DNA from: Linyphia triangularis | Taxonomy: Eukaryota > Arthropoda > Arachnida > Araneae > Linyphiidae | Direction: 5' to 3' | DNA: 64,000 bases | Assembly: GCA_963978545.1 (NCBI GenBank) | Contig: OZ021732.1 | Location: 23,129,188 to 23,193,187 of the forward strand | Shown here: one piece after another, positions 21,879 through 33,657 of the stretch | Layout of the letters: each line of letters begins with the position of its first letter | Numbering within the stretch: position 1 is the stretch's first letter | Program-made: the position numbers and the translations under genes | The notes under the pieces: model-generated | What the model was told of the DNA's origin: nothing | Database searches by the model: none | What the model saw: only the letters and a program-made list of their open reading frames with translations

Positions 21879-22052
21879 TTGGTTGTTTTCAGATTATCTG
21901 GCGCCGTCAGCAACACGAGGGCTATAATGCGCCGAAACATTCGTCATTAGACAAGCCAACATACATTTACAAGCACCCATGCCATACACGGGACTCGAAC
22001 CCGCAACCTCCCGGTCTAGAAGCCAGCACGATAACCACTATACCGTTTGGTC
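21879..22052 (-). mobile_element. tRNA-derived SINE (family 2), copy 2
   Basis: 174 bp, reverse orientation, flanked by a perfect 14-bp TSD TATGGCCTTTTCGG (21865-21878 and 22053-22066). It is nearly identical to the copy at 9588-9760, including the tRNA-like head (GGTTCGAGTCCCG box) and the shared body around GGCGCATTATAGCCCTCGTG. It is the better-preserved copy: its head reads AGTGGTTATCGTGC. Confidence 0.92.
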
Positions 22053-22139
22053 TATGGCCTTTTCGGAACATTTAGAATTGAATAAAAAAATAATAAAAAA
22101 ATGCGGGAAATGTCCATCGCGGCAAAAACGGTTTTGGAG

Positions 22140-22212
22140 CGAATGTGAGCTAACAGGAGTCGAACCAGGGACTCCTAGATCCGTAGGAAGGCGTTCCAGC
22201 AACTAGGCAAAA
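22140..22212 (-). repeat. tRNA-like pseudogene or SINE head (different family)
   Basis: On the minus strand an A-box-like CTAGTTGCTGGAACGCC is followed by TCCTACGGATCTAGGA, a perfect 5-bp anticodon-like stem, and a B-box GGTTCGACTCC. Acceptor arms do not pair well, so it is probably a SINE head or tRNA pseudogene rather than a functional tRNA. Confidence 0.5.
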
Positions 22213-22342
22213 GTAATTACTAGTGCTTAGGTGTTGTATTTGTCTTTTTTGTACACAAAACTACCACAGTGTTTTAAATTTTCCTACCTCCAAAGTTTTC
22301 TTAAAACTTCGATAAAGGCGTAAGAAGTTGAAAAATGAATCT

Positions 22343-22773
22343 TAGGAAGTCTTAGTAAGGGTGATTGGCTGTACTCAGTATGATACAATCTTCTAGCCCA
22401 TTGCATTTAGAAACTACTTTACATAAAACCTTGAAACTTGGTGAATAGGTATGAAGAAGATCACTTCATGAAATGATATAAATTGTTTTCATTTAATGTC
22501 TTTCTATTATAAATAAAAATTAAAATACCAAATGACAAAACCAGGTGTGCCACTGTAAATGCAATGATGCAAGGATTTCAAATATAAAATGAAATTTACT
22601 AAGCACTATATTTACAAGTTTTTAATTTATATAATTTCATTAAGTGATCATTTTCGTACCTACACTCACCAAATATCAAGGTTTTATAAAAAGTAGTTTC
22701 TAAATGCACTGGACTAGAAGATTGTACCATAGCGAGTATAGGGAATGATCCTTACTAGGTCTTCCTCTTAAAA
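22343..22773. mobile_element. foldback MITE at the start of the tandem array
   Basis: Inverted arms of about 150 bp: the left arm includes CAATCTTCTAGCCCATTGCA and the right arm TGCACTGGACTAGAAGATTG, with further matches outward (AGGAAGTCTTAGTAAGG with CCTTACTAGGTCTTCCT) and inward (AAGATCACTTCATGAAAT). All later array units keep the right arm but only the inner part of the left arm. Confidence 0.7.
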
Positions 22774-22871
22774 TAGAGGCCTCCAAATAATAGAGGCATC
22801 AGTGACTCTTTCTTTTCTGTTTCATTTTACCCAAAATGAATAATGTAATAACTATCGTCATTTTTGTTACT

Positions 22872-22902
<31 letters not shown>

Positions 22903-24583
22903 CCAATTGAATTTTTTACCATCTTAACGATGTTGGAATGCAATACATTTATACAGACTTGTGAGGCAGAATTTGAGAGGGTTTTTGTATGCCACCTGCC
23001 CACCAACAAGGATTTTGATATTAATTTGTACGTTTATTTGTTTTGATATTAATTTGTACGTTTATTTGTTTTGATATTAATTTGCATGTTTGTTTTGATT
23101 TTAATTTGTACTTTTATTTATTTTGATATTAATTTGTACTTTTATTTATTTTGATATTAATTTGTACTTTTATTTATTTTGATATTAATTTGTACTTTTA
23201 TTTATTTTGATATTAATTTGTACTTTTATTTATTTTGATATTAATTTGTACGTTTATTTTGTTTATTTGTTTTTTTTATCAATTCTTTTTAATTGTTATG
23301 TTTTGAGAGAAAAGTCCGGAGTGTTTGGTGAATAGGTATGAAGAAGATCACTTCATGAAATGATATAAATTGTTTTCATTTAATGTCTTTCTATTATAAA
23401 TAAAAATTAAAATACCAAATGACAAAACCAGGTGTGCCACTGTAAATGCAATGATGCAAGGATTTCAAATATAAAATGAAATTTACTAAGCACTATATTT
23501 ACAAGTTTTTAATTTATATCATTTCATTAAGTGATCATTTTCGTACCTACACTCACCAAATATCAAGGTTTTATAAAAAGTAGTTTCTAAATGCACTGGA
23601 CTAGAAGATTGTACCATAGCGAGTATAGGGAATGATCCTTACTAGGTCTTCCTCTTAAAATAGAGGCCTCCAAATAATAGAGGCATCAGTGACTCTTTCT
23701 TTTCTGTTTCATTTTACCCAAAATGAATAATGTAATAACTATCGTCATTTTTGTTACTTTGATGATTTTTTTTTTTTTTTTTTCCAATTGAATTTTTTAC
23801 CATCTTAACGATGTTGGAATGCAATACATTTATACAGACTTGTGAGGCAGAATTTGAGAGGGTTTTTGTATGCCACCTGCCCACCAACAAGGATTTTGAT
23901 ATTAATTTGTACGTTTATTTGTTTTGATATTAATTTGTACGTTTATTTGTTTTGATATTAATTTGCATGTTTGTTTTGATTTTAATTTGTACTTTTATTT
24001 ATTTTGATATTAATTTGTACTTTTATTTATTTTGATATTAATTTGTACTTTTATTTATTTTGATATTAATTTGTACGTTTATTTTGTTTATTTGTTTTTT
24101 TTATCAATTCTTTTTAATTGTTATGTTTTGAGAGAAAAGTCCGGAGTGTTTGGTGAATAGGTATGAAGAAGATCACTTCATGAAATGATATAAATTGTTT
24201 TCATTTAATGTCTTTCTATTATAAATAAAAATTAAAATACCAAATGACAAAACCAGGTGTGCCACTGTAAATGCAATGATGCAAGGATTTCAAATATAAA
24301 ATGAAATTTACTAAGCACTATATTTACAAGTTTTTAATTTATATCATTTCATTAAGTGATCATTTTCGTACCTACACTCACCAAATATCAAGGTTTTATA
24401 AAAAGTAGTTTCTAAATGCACTGGACTAGAAGATTGTACCATAGCGAGTATAGGGAATGATCCTTACTAGGTCTTCCTCTTAAAATAGAGGCCTCCAAAT
24501 AATAGAGGCATCAGTGACTCTTTCTTTTCTGTTTCATTTTACCCAAAATGAATAATGTAATAACTATCGTCATTTTTGTTACT

Positions 24584-24619
<36 letters not shown>

Positions 24620-25815
24620 CCAATTGAATTTTTTACCATCTTAACGATGTTGGAATGCAATACATTTATACAGACTTGTGAGGCAGAATTTGAGAGGGTT
24701 TTTGTATGCCACCTGCCCACCAACAAGGATTTTGATATTAATTTGTACGTTTATTTGTTTTGATATTAATTTGTACGTTTATTTGTTTTGATATTAATTT
24801 GCATGTTTGTTTTGATTTTAATTTGTACTTTTATTTATTTTGATATTAATTTGTACTTTTATTTATTTTGATATTAATTTGTACGTTTATTTTGTTTATT
24901 TGTTTTTTTTATCAATTCTTTTTAATTGTTATGTTTTGAGAGAAAAGTCCGGAGTGTTTGGTGAATAGGTATGAAGAAGATCACTTCATGAAATGATATA
25001 AATTGTTTTCATTTAATGTCTTTCTATTATAAATAAAAATTAAAATACCAAATGACAAAACCAGGTGTGCCACTGTAAATGCAATGATGCAAGGATTTCA
25101 ATATAAAATGAAATTTACTAAGCACTATATTTACAAGTTTTTAATTTATATCATTTCATTAAGTGATCATTTTCGTACCTACACTCACCAAATATCAAGG
25201 TTTTATAAAAAGTAGTTTCTAAATGCACTGGACTAGAAGATTGTACCATAGCGAGTATAGGGAATGATCCTTACTAGGTCTTCCTCTTAAAATAGAGGCT
25301 TCCAAATAATAGAGGCATCAGTGACTCTTTCTTTTCTGTTTCATTTTACCCAAAATGAATAATGTAATAACTATCGTCATTTTTGTTACTTTGATGATTT
25401 TTTTTTTTTTTTTTTTTTCCAATTGAATTTTTTACCATCTTAACGATGTTGGAATGCAATACATTTATACAGACTTGTGAGGCAGAATTTGAGAGGGTTT
25501 TTGTATGCCACCTGCCCACCAACAAGGATTTTGATATTAATTTGTACGTTTATTTGTTTTGATATTAATTTGTACGTTTATTTGTTTTGATATTAATTTG
25601 TACGTTTATTTGTTTTGATATTAATTTGCATGTTTGTTTTGATTTTAATTTGTACTTTTATTTATTTTGATATTAATTTGTACTTTTATTTATTTTGATA
25701 TTAATTTGTACTTTTATTTATTTTGATATTAATTTGTACGTTTATTTTGTTTATTTGTTTTTTTTATCAATTCTTTTTAATTGTTATGTTTTGAGAGAAA
25801 AGTCCGGAGTGTTTG
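22441..25815 (+). repeat. tandem array: four ~0.85-kb units with internal VNTR
   Basis: Head-to-tail units at 22441-23327 (887 bp), 23328-24152 (825), 24153-24960 (808) and 24961-25815 (855), nearly identical outside two variable tracts. Variable tract 1 is a run of T of 24, 18, 29 and 21 bases. Variable tract 2 is a 28-bp minisatellite (TTTTGATATTAATTTGTAC core) with 9, 7, 6 and 8 repeats. These two tracts plus one single-base deletion in unit 4 account for all the length differences. No gene; a short minus-strand open frame recurs in each unit only because the unit is repeated. Confidence 0.95.
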
Positions 25816-25825
25816 GTATCAGTCA

Positions 25826-25915
25826 TACGACGATGTTGGAATGCAACACGTTTATACAGATTTGCGAAAAAGAATTTGAAAGTTTTTTATGCCACCCACC
25901 CGCCCACTTGATGTT
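25826..25915 (+). repeat. diverged partial fifth unit
   Basis: ACGATGTTGGAATGCAACAC and the following ~75 bp match the stretch just after the T-tract in each array unit, with many substitutions. It is an older, partial relative outside the homogenised array. Confidence 0.7.
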
Positions 25916-25935
25916 TTTGATGTTATTTTTTTACC

Positions 25936-26202
25936 TCACATTGAGGAACCTCGTCGGAGGAGCTCAGGTTTTGGGGGACCGATCAACTTCATAAAATATT
26001 TGTGGAGAATGCAGAAGAAGTCCAAGCTGTGGTCGACTTCTTGGTCGTCATCAGTTTGGGCTTCCTCTTCATTCTCCTCTGAAATTGAGCTTGTCTCCTC
26101 CAAATCCAAATCCAAATCCATGGGCTCCTCTGAATCGAGCACCACCTCAACCTCCCAAAAGGCAGTATCGTCCAACCACTCCATCTCCTCCTTGCAAGCC
26201 AT
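25936..26202 (-). CDS. small acidic open frame, unrecognised
   Basis: An 88-codon frame starting with ATG at 26202 (MACKEEMEWLDDTAFW). The middle is strongly acidic (about residues 16-52, rich in Asp/Glu, including DLDLDLEETSS), followed by a more hydrophobic and basic end (FFCILHKYFMKLIGPPKPELLRRG). GC is higher than in the flanks and codon use looks non-random. It lies directly beside the tandem array, so it could be the start of a transposon gene or an isolated exon. I recognise no family. Possible but unproven gene. Confidence 0.3.
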   Translation of the reverse strand: MACKEEMEWLDDTAFWEVEVVLDSEEPMDLDLDLEETSSISEENEEEAQTDDDQEVDHSLDFFCILHKYFMKLIGPPKPELLRRGSSM

Positions 26203-26219
26203 AGCTCACTTTTAATATG

Positions 26220-26960
26220 TAAGCAAATAATCAATCAAATCAAATCGAATCAAATCAAATTTGCGCAATCAAAAACTCGCTTGTTCAAATATCACTGCAC
26301 TTGATGCAACAAGATAAGATAATTTCTTTTTATACAGAGAAAGTAAACTTCATTGTTTACAACAAAGACACTTTTGTATATTCTTGAAGTTTACTGTTAA
26401 GATCTCGAATGATTGTTGAGTACATCAGTGTGTTAGTGTGGGTGAAACTTTTCATTATTACAAGTAATTGATTATTAAAAAGTGAAGCAATGTTTTAAAC
26501 ATATAAATATCGGTACATTGACTTAAAATATGCAAATTATATTTTTAAGAGCGTCTATGTTAAAATGTAAAAAAGACAAAAGTTTCCAAGAACTAAATTG
26601 GAATAATTACAAAAAAATAAATTTTTCTGATTTATTTTACTGTTGGAAATTTATAATGAAAACTCTTTCAACTTCCCTGCCCCTTTCAACATTACTTATT
26701 CTTTGATTTTATGTTCCGCTAAAGTCATATAAAGTAGTACCTCATTGATTTCAAAGAATAAGTATAAAATTGTGATGTTCAAAATAGTGCCTCATTTGTG
26801 TTAAATAAGCAATATTTTATAAACTGGAATTACATTAACTTGCAAAACCTAGAGAATTATAACGAACAAATTATAGAAGTCTTCAGAATTTGAGAGAGAA
26901 ATCATGTACTCATATATGCGCCGTTTAGAATTGTAGAGTCCTACTTCAATTAGTGTTTTG
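26220..26960. other. unassigned; short AATCA microsatellite
   Basis: (AATCA)n-like repeat near 26230-26260; otherwise AT-rich with no supported feature. Confidence 0.45.
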
Positions 26961-27600
26961 CTTTCAATTACCCATACGTATACATAGGGTAATGAAAGTA
27001 TAGTATTCGATCTAAAAAAAAAATAAAAAAAAAAAAATCAGCTTAACTCCCGAACAAATTGATCTGCGATGTTCAAATTTAGTGTGTGGGTTGGTGATGG
27101 CACAGAGACCTATCATTAAGGTTTTCGTCAAAATCGCTCATGCGCATAAGGTAGCTCCCATTGAAAATATCATGTTTTTGAATGATTGCTAAAAAACGGT
27201 TCTAACGATTTGGATTAAAATCGCTGTGGCCTCGTGTGCCTTGTAAGGTGTTCTAAACATTCCCACCTCCGAAATTCCTTTAAAAATGCTTAACGGCGTA
27301 AAAAATTGAAAAACGAATGCCTTCAACACACAGTTCTCTTTGCTTGAACATAGCTCATCAACGATAGTTTTATCTCCTCTTCTCAGTTTCACTTATAAAA
27401 AAGGTTATCGCCAAAATCACCATTCTAGCAAAGGTTTTTTTTTTTTCTTCTTCTTCCCCCCCCCCCCCCCTTTAAAGACCCACACAAGATTTTCTCAAAA
27501 AATATCACCAAACTGGCAAGTTTTTCTAAATGGATGATAAAAATATAAAAATGGTAAATGACACAAATTGACATCAGTATTATAGTATTATAGTGGTGTA
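26961..27600 (-). repeat. interspersed family A copy
   Basis: Reverse orientation. Begins with the family's terminal hairpin (CTTTCAATTACCCATACG with ATAGGGTAATGAAAG), continues through the AAATTTAGTGTGTGG, CGAAATTCC and GAATGCCTTCAACACA blocks, and includes a T-tract and C-tract near 27433-27470. The 5' end is degenerate. Confidence 0.65.
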
Positions 27601-27878
27601 GTATTATAGTAAGCAAAAGGCACTATTTGGATTTTCTGAATATTAGGTATCAAAAATTACTTTTAACACTGAATGGTGGCCTAAATTATGAAAGGCAGTG
27701 TCAATGAATATTTTAAGTGCAATAAAACGCTTTTGAAAATTAAAAATTTTTAAATTTCCGTTATTACTAATTTGACCCATATCCAATTTCATTGCGGTTT
27801 TATAATTTCTAAAGACTTCACTATATATGTAATAATTTGCCAGAAGACATTATATTCCTTCTGTAACTTTTTAAATTA

Positions 27879-27915
<37 letters not shown>

Positions 27916-29530
27916 CCAAATTTTGTCACAGATAAAATTTCATACCCGTTTAAAAGCTTCGCCTCAAGAATCTACTTTATATAAAAACGAAATATAACAA
28001 AAACCTTTCGAAAATTATGGTAATTAATTGTCAACATTTTTCTATAATAACTTTTTGAATTAAAATTCTCTAAATGTGAAAATCATTGAATTTTAAAGTA
28101 ATTGTATGAAAATTTTAATAAAAAAAAAGAAACTAATTGCAACAGGACTTTATAATTTAACATAGGGTATATATATATATATTTGGTATCCAACAATTGA
28201 AGAACGAACTTCAGAGAAATGGATTTTAAAGCCCCAATGGATCTTGAAACATTCAAATTGCAATGCAAACAATTTAAATGCCATAAATGGTTTGCATTGC
28301 AATTTAAATGCCACATTCAAAAACTGACGTGTGGCGGCAGGATTATATACATGGAGTTGCAAAGAGGACACATGGCGGGGGTGCAATGCCGAGAGCATTA
28401 AGTTATGAAGAAATGGTTGCGAGTTTTTTTCAGATCCGACCTAGTCTGCAAATGTTTTGTTTGGATGCCCATTTGATCACTCGTCGTGCCTCAGTTTTGG
28501 AGCCATAACTAATGCCATAACCATTATTGTTTCTTCGTGATGATTTTGGATGCAAATAAACATGTATCACATAAGTCCAACAGTAAATGGTTAGAGAATG
28601 TCGATGTTATTTCTCATAAGGCCTGTAAGACCTTGCTTTGGTGCCCCCCAAATTGTCTGAAAAATTCATATGCAAATATTTTCTTATAGTCATTACGTAA
28701 GTAATTAAAATGAAATTGTTCTGTAACTATCTATATTCTGTTCAGTGCACTTGATCAATGCCATACAATATGAAAATAGATTTTAATACTCATTATTTAT
28801 TAAAGTATTAATTTCTTAACATTGATATAATCAAGACAGCAATAAAAATTGTCATTAATATATTTACAAATCGTCAATGTTTGTGTGTGTGGGGGGGGGG
28901 GGGGCTTCTGCTATGTTGTACCTATAGTAATCGGTTTTCTAAATCGGGTCTTGACCCCGTTATGAACTTTACCTCTACATCAATGATTTCGTCTAGCAAA
29001 GGGCATCTCAAGATAACGTACGGGTTGGCCGACAAGTACCTTGCCTTCTTCTTCCATTGGCTCACCCCGTAATTAGCATCGACTATTTGAATGTAATGGC
29101 GATAGTTCAAAAATCCGAAAAGCCACCCTTATTAATTACCATGACATGCAATCCACGTTGATCCGAAATAAGTGACGACTTTCACCTGGAGAATATGCTA
29201 ATTACAGACAAGATGTAGTCGTGTGTGTATTTCACTGCAAACTCAAACAAAAACCATGACCAGTCATGACAAATAAATCTGTGTATTGACAAATTTGCTG
29301 CATTAATATACACTATTGAGTTTCAAAACCGAGGTCTCCCAACTGCTCATATTTTTTACACTTGCCGATCACGGCAAGATTCCTAATGTTGCGGATATTG
29401 ACAAGTTCGTATCATGTAGATATTCCCGGACATCAATATTCATACCAAATTTCCTTGAAAGGGTTAAAAACTACATGACTAAACTAAGTTCATTGAATTT
29501 AATTTTTCCTCTGTTTGCATGGCAGATGAA
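27601..29530. other. unassigned stretch
   Basis: No gene supported. Contains an A-tract at about 27882-27910, (TA)n at about 28168, and a G-tract at about 28889. A 62-codon minus frame (28922-29110) is unrecognised. Confidence 0.4.
28257..28303. repeat. 14-bp perfect inverted repeat with octamer-like words
   Basis: ATTGCAATGCAAAC (28257-28270) and GTTTGCATTGCAAT (28290-28303), loop 19 bp. The arms contain ATGCAAA words; AATTTAAATGCC also follows each arm as a direct repeat. Confidence 0.55.
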
Positions 29531-29534
29531 AAAT

Positions 29535-29662
29535 AAAAATTAAAAAAAATAATAATAAATAAATAAATAAATAAATTAAAAAAAAATTACAAAAAAAAAT
29601 AATTAAAAAATAAATTAATTAATTAATTAAAAAATAAATAAATAAATAAATAAATAAACAAA

Positions 29663-29713
<51 letters not shown>

Positions 29714-29815
29714 ATTAATTAATTAATTAATTAATTAATTAATTAATTAAAAAATAAATAAATAAATTAAAAAATAAATAAATACAAAAATTAAAAAAAA
29801 AAGATAATAATTATA
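29535..29815. repeat. AT microsatellite (AAAT)n/(AATT)n
   Basis: About 280 bp of interleaved AAAT and AATT tetranucleotide tracts with no G or C apart from rare interruptions. Confidence 0.95.
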
Positions 29816-29819
29816 ATAA

Positions 29820-31080
29820 TAGTTAACAAGCAGTAGGGGGAGAACCCTAGTAGGAATTTAAAAGTCATAATTATAAGCATTTAAAGTTATTACTTATTTT
29901 TTGCTATTCTCCTTAAGATATTGAATCTATGGGTTTATTGAAGGAAACTATAGATTCTTAATTAAATCGACCATGTACTTTGCACTTCCACCCTGTACTT
30001 GTGTGCTTGTCAGCTTGTTTACTTTACTTACTTAACTTGCCTACCTTATTTTTTTTACATTACTTACTTTTTTTGTGGGTGAGGGGGTGAGTGGGGATAA
30101 AATCCTATGACCTCCGGTACATTTTCATCAAGTTTGATAAAATTTTGTCCAGTTGTACATCTTTAAAAATTATTTTAAAGTGAAATTTTAATTATAAAGA
30201 AGCTGTATATTTAATTTAGCCTAGGGAGTACCACGAGAGGACTGTTAAATTACGACCACAATTTAGAAGTCTCTTGGTGACTCTGGGACCATTCTCTGTT
30301 TTCTCAAGCAAATAATGAAGCGGCAATTGCCTTCGAACTTCCTTTTAAAGGAAATAAGAACAGTGAGTTGAGTCGTATATAATAAACCTGTTCAACTACC
30401 ATTAATAATAACAATTTGTAACAAACATCATGGTGAATGTACGTTTATTCCTAAGCCAGACTACTTCAAAACAAGGTGACTTTTTGCGAAGTATATTCTT
30501 CATAAAAAAAGTAAAAATGAATTAGTGTGAAATCAAACTAAAAGAGGAAGGATGGTTATAGAAGTTTTTAAAGCTTCTAATACGTATATTTGGGACGGTG
30601 ACAAAATCCAGGTGAAGAAAGTTATTAGAATACAGAAAGGTATTAAACATAACATGATATACCTTTGGTTCTGTTTTATTATTAAGATCGATTACCTCTA
30701 CTATAGACAATGTTTATAATTTTGGATAAATATAACACTTTTTAACTAAATGAAAAATAATATGTGTGAATAACATAAAATTACACAAAATCACTGAAAG
30801 ACTATGCGAGAGGAATGCAAACTACAAAGGCATAAAAGAATCTTTAGAGCACCGGTCAAGTAAGTGAGTACACCTATACTGTCCAGAAGTTTGAAAATTA
30901 AAAATAAATTGGAGAAATAAGTATAATATGGGCAGGTAATTATTCATTTAAACAGAAAATTAACGCACAACTTTCAAGTTAATATTTCAGTAGGTTAGTT
31001 TGTACGCTCAATGGTCTATTTTTATACGCAATGACAATACTTCAGTAAGAAATACAGTTTTCATTTAAAAAAAAATCAAG
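29820..31080. other. unassigned stretch
   Basis: AT-rich; no gene or repeat terminus seen. Confidence 0.4.
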
Positions 31081-31087
31081 GTTTTAA

Positions 31088-31213
31088 CAAGAACTGCAGC
31101 TGCCTTGCAATTTCTGAATACGATCTGCACCCCTCTTCATCCCCGCAAATAATCCTGTTAATACCCATGGGAATCTTACTCCCCCATACTTGTGGAATAA
31201 TCTCGTCTGGATC
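31088..31213 (-). other. possible exon or repeat fragment
   Basis: GC-richer block. On the minus strand a good acceptor-like sequence (TTATAATATTGCAG) is followed by about 40 open codons in two different frames (one beginning DPDEIIPQVWGSK, the other QTRLFHKYGGVRFPW). I recognise neither. It could be a decayed transposon piece. Confidence 0.2.
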
Positions 31214-31849
31214 TGCAATATTATAAATGCAAATGTGTGCTAATATCATAATTAAACAGTGTCATATGCAAACCGAGTTTTAAATTTATTTGAAATCATT
31301 TTTAAACAAAATAAAAGTAGTACTATTGATTTTCTGCAGTTGAAAAATCTATGAGGTAAAAATTTAAAAATTGAGCGAGCAACGTGACATCCATTGATGT
31401 GCCTTTCTTTAAAAACGGGGAAAGGGGGGGGGGGGGTGCTTTTCAGATTTATTAGGCGCAAGGGCAACATAAGGGCCAAACTGTGCCAAAGGGGGTTGGG
31501 GGGCAGGTTGGGAAAGTAGTAACAGGTAGTCCTTAGGGAGGAGAATATAAGTTCATCCCAAATCCAAAATGCAGCAAACCTACCTATTGATTCAAACGTA
31601 CTCTTTTAGAGGGAGAAATTGCTCCTCTACGTTAACCTATGAAATAGATTGTGTTTGCCTTTGTATACCATCAAAAGTGTGTAAGTGTCCGCAATCGTAA
31701 CTCATTAGAAACTGCGTTACCAATCCACTTGCATAGCTGTCACTGAATCACATAAAATCTTTTACGCCGTTATCCAAACGAATTACTCTTCTGTTTTTTA
31801 GGGTTTTTTTTTTGTTTTTTTTAAGAGTATGTCGTCGAAGCCAAGATGG

Positions 31850-32251
31850 GAACGAGTAGCTTTATTCCCTTTTTCCTAGCTCTGCCAAAGCGGGAGATAG
31901 AGAAACGATAAAAATCTACCCAGTGCGCTCTCATCCCTGTTTATTCCGGATCGCTGAAGCGTGTCTCTTACACTGCAATAAACGAAAAGGCCGACACTAC
32001 TCGTGCAGCGACTACTGTTGATCTAGCTGTGGCGATATGTTTTCTTCTCCTCGTTTTCTTCTGCCATGATGGATTTTCGATCGTCTGCTGAGGTGTGATT
32101 GGCTTGGATAATTAACTTTCTCACTTCACTTCGCTTCGAGATTCTGCCTTATTATTGCATTTATTTATCGGCCGCCGCGTGTCGTGTCGATCGCTTTTTC
32201 TGCACTTTGGAAAACTTTACCAGCTCCTGCTTTCTGGGACTCAGCCAACAG
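31850..32251 (+). promoter_or_regulatory. candidate promoter and non-coding first exon
   Basis: About 400 bp with clearly higher GC and CpG content (GGCCGCCGCGTGTCG near 32170) than the surrounding intron-like DNA. It ends in a strong splice donor: exon base G at 32251, then GTAAGA. Only a 10-codon upstream frame (ATGATG at 32066, stop by 32098) is present, so the exon would be 5' untranslated. I see no TATA box. Composition and donor fit the first exon of a plus-strand gene whose intron runs to the window end; this is inference and no coding exon is visible downstream. Confidence 0.4.
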
Positions 32252-33110
32252 GTAAGATTCTATTTTTAAGATATGATTTGAGCGGTAGTGTCGAGTGAGT
32301 TTGTATTTTCTTCTCTGCGGAGCTGAAAGCTCCAGTAAAACCGAAACTCTCGAGACCGGATCTTCTGAAACAGACTTACCGGGTCATGGTGCCGTTAAGG
32401 AGAGCCAAGTTTAGGTGAAACAATGTGACGATCACGTGCAAGTTGAGTGGATGTTCGAAGTTTTCTAAAATACCATTCCGATAGTTTGGAACAAATGTAG
32501 GTCGGAATTTAAATGTTTTTAACATTTCGTTTCGAATCCTACCATTTTCTCATAGCAGTTAATTTTTTAACAAAGAAAACTGAATGTTATGTCACTTATT
32601 ATTATTGATAAAAAAAATTTCGCTTAGTAAAGTAAATATCGCAACATTCGGTGACAAAGAAGTCAAAGTTGGTTTACCAGAAAAAAAGTGTATATTGCCA
32701 GAGTTCTCTGGGCTTATTGCCATTATAGATGATCTTAAATGCACAGAACAATTCGAAAAAGTCTTCAAAGAAGGCTTCCCACTTAATTGTGTATTTCCTT
32801 CCTTAATCCACTTGTGGGGTTTTAGAGCAAAATAACTCTCTCTTTTATTTTTCTTTCTTCATCATAAAAATCCAATGTGCGTCGACACAAACAATAGAAA
32901 TTTTAATATCCAAAAGAGATTTGCCACAAAGTTTTATTTCTGTCTCGAAGAGAAGCAAAGCTTTAGAATTGCTTCAGTTTCTAGAAGAGGGAAGGGGAGA
33001 AAGATTGCACTTTAAAGAGACTCTAAAAACCTTTTTTGTGGCTCAGGGGGAAAAGAAAACTTTAAAAAGTTATTTCAGCTGTTCCTTTTACTAGATACGG
33101 TTTGTTTGAA
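32252..33110 (+). other. putative intron; unrecognised 83-codon frame
   Basis: Holds an open frame at 32584-32835 (+) with no family resemblance. Otherwise unassigned. Confidence 0.3.
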
Positions 33111-33547
33111 AGTAACTGCAGTGCCGGAACTAGGGGGGGGGGCAGGCGGGGCAGCTGCCCCGGGCGCTAACTAGAGGGGGCGCCGAAAAGCCAACAAAGC
33201 ACTATTTGCTGTATAAATTTTAATATTTGGACGAAAGGATAATTTTTCATAAATAAATTTTCATTTTTTCTTAAAATTCTGGATGATCTTTAAGATATCC
33301 AACAGAAGAAAAAATCCAATAGGAAAAAAAAAATAATACATTTCTGTACAAAGAAAGTAATAATCTATCCTTTTACAAAAGAATGACAGCGAATTCCTTC
33401 TACCCCCTGATGAAGAATAGGTTTGTGCTACATGGCAGGCTGCCAGAAATGCTAATTTAAAATCGCATTGGTAATATAGTCGCAATGTAGTTAGATAAAA
33501 TTTAGCATTACAACAATTTAATGCTGTTGAAATTTTCGTAAATAAAT

Positions 33548-33657
33548 ATGTCGAAGAAATTATCTGGGGCGCAGAATCGCAGAAAAGCAAAAGAAACTGC
33601 AAGAATATCCCAACCTTTTATCATCTTGGCTAGTTCACGAGACTGAAACCAATGAAG
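33548..33657 (+). pseudogene. hAT/ZMYM-type transposase first exon remnant
   Basis: From the ATG at 33548 the frame reads MSKKLSGAQNRRKAKETARI. This matches the lysine-rich, SGA-containing amino start I know from hAT transposases of the ZMYM/zinc-finger type. A TGA occurs after about 30 codons, near a donor-like AAG|GTAAGA (33655-33663). The downstream BED/zinc finger and DDE parts are not found in the remaining 2.2 kb. Orientation is plus, matching the element. Decayed. Confidence 0.5.

Noticed and set aside
22827..24726. Recurring ~60-70 codon minus-strand frame ending in poly-Lys
   Set aside because: It repeats only because the tandem unit repeats and its Lys run is the complement of the T-tract.
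22860..25800. Regular 28-bp repeats in the array resembling a CRISPR-like layout
   Set aside because: The repeats are contiguous with no unique spacers and vary in number between units; this is an ordinary minisatellite in a eukaryotic genome.
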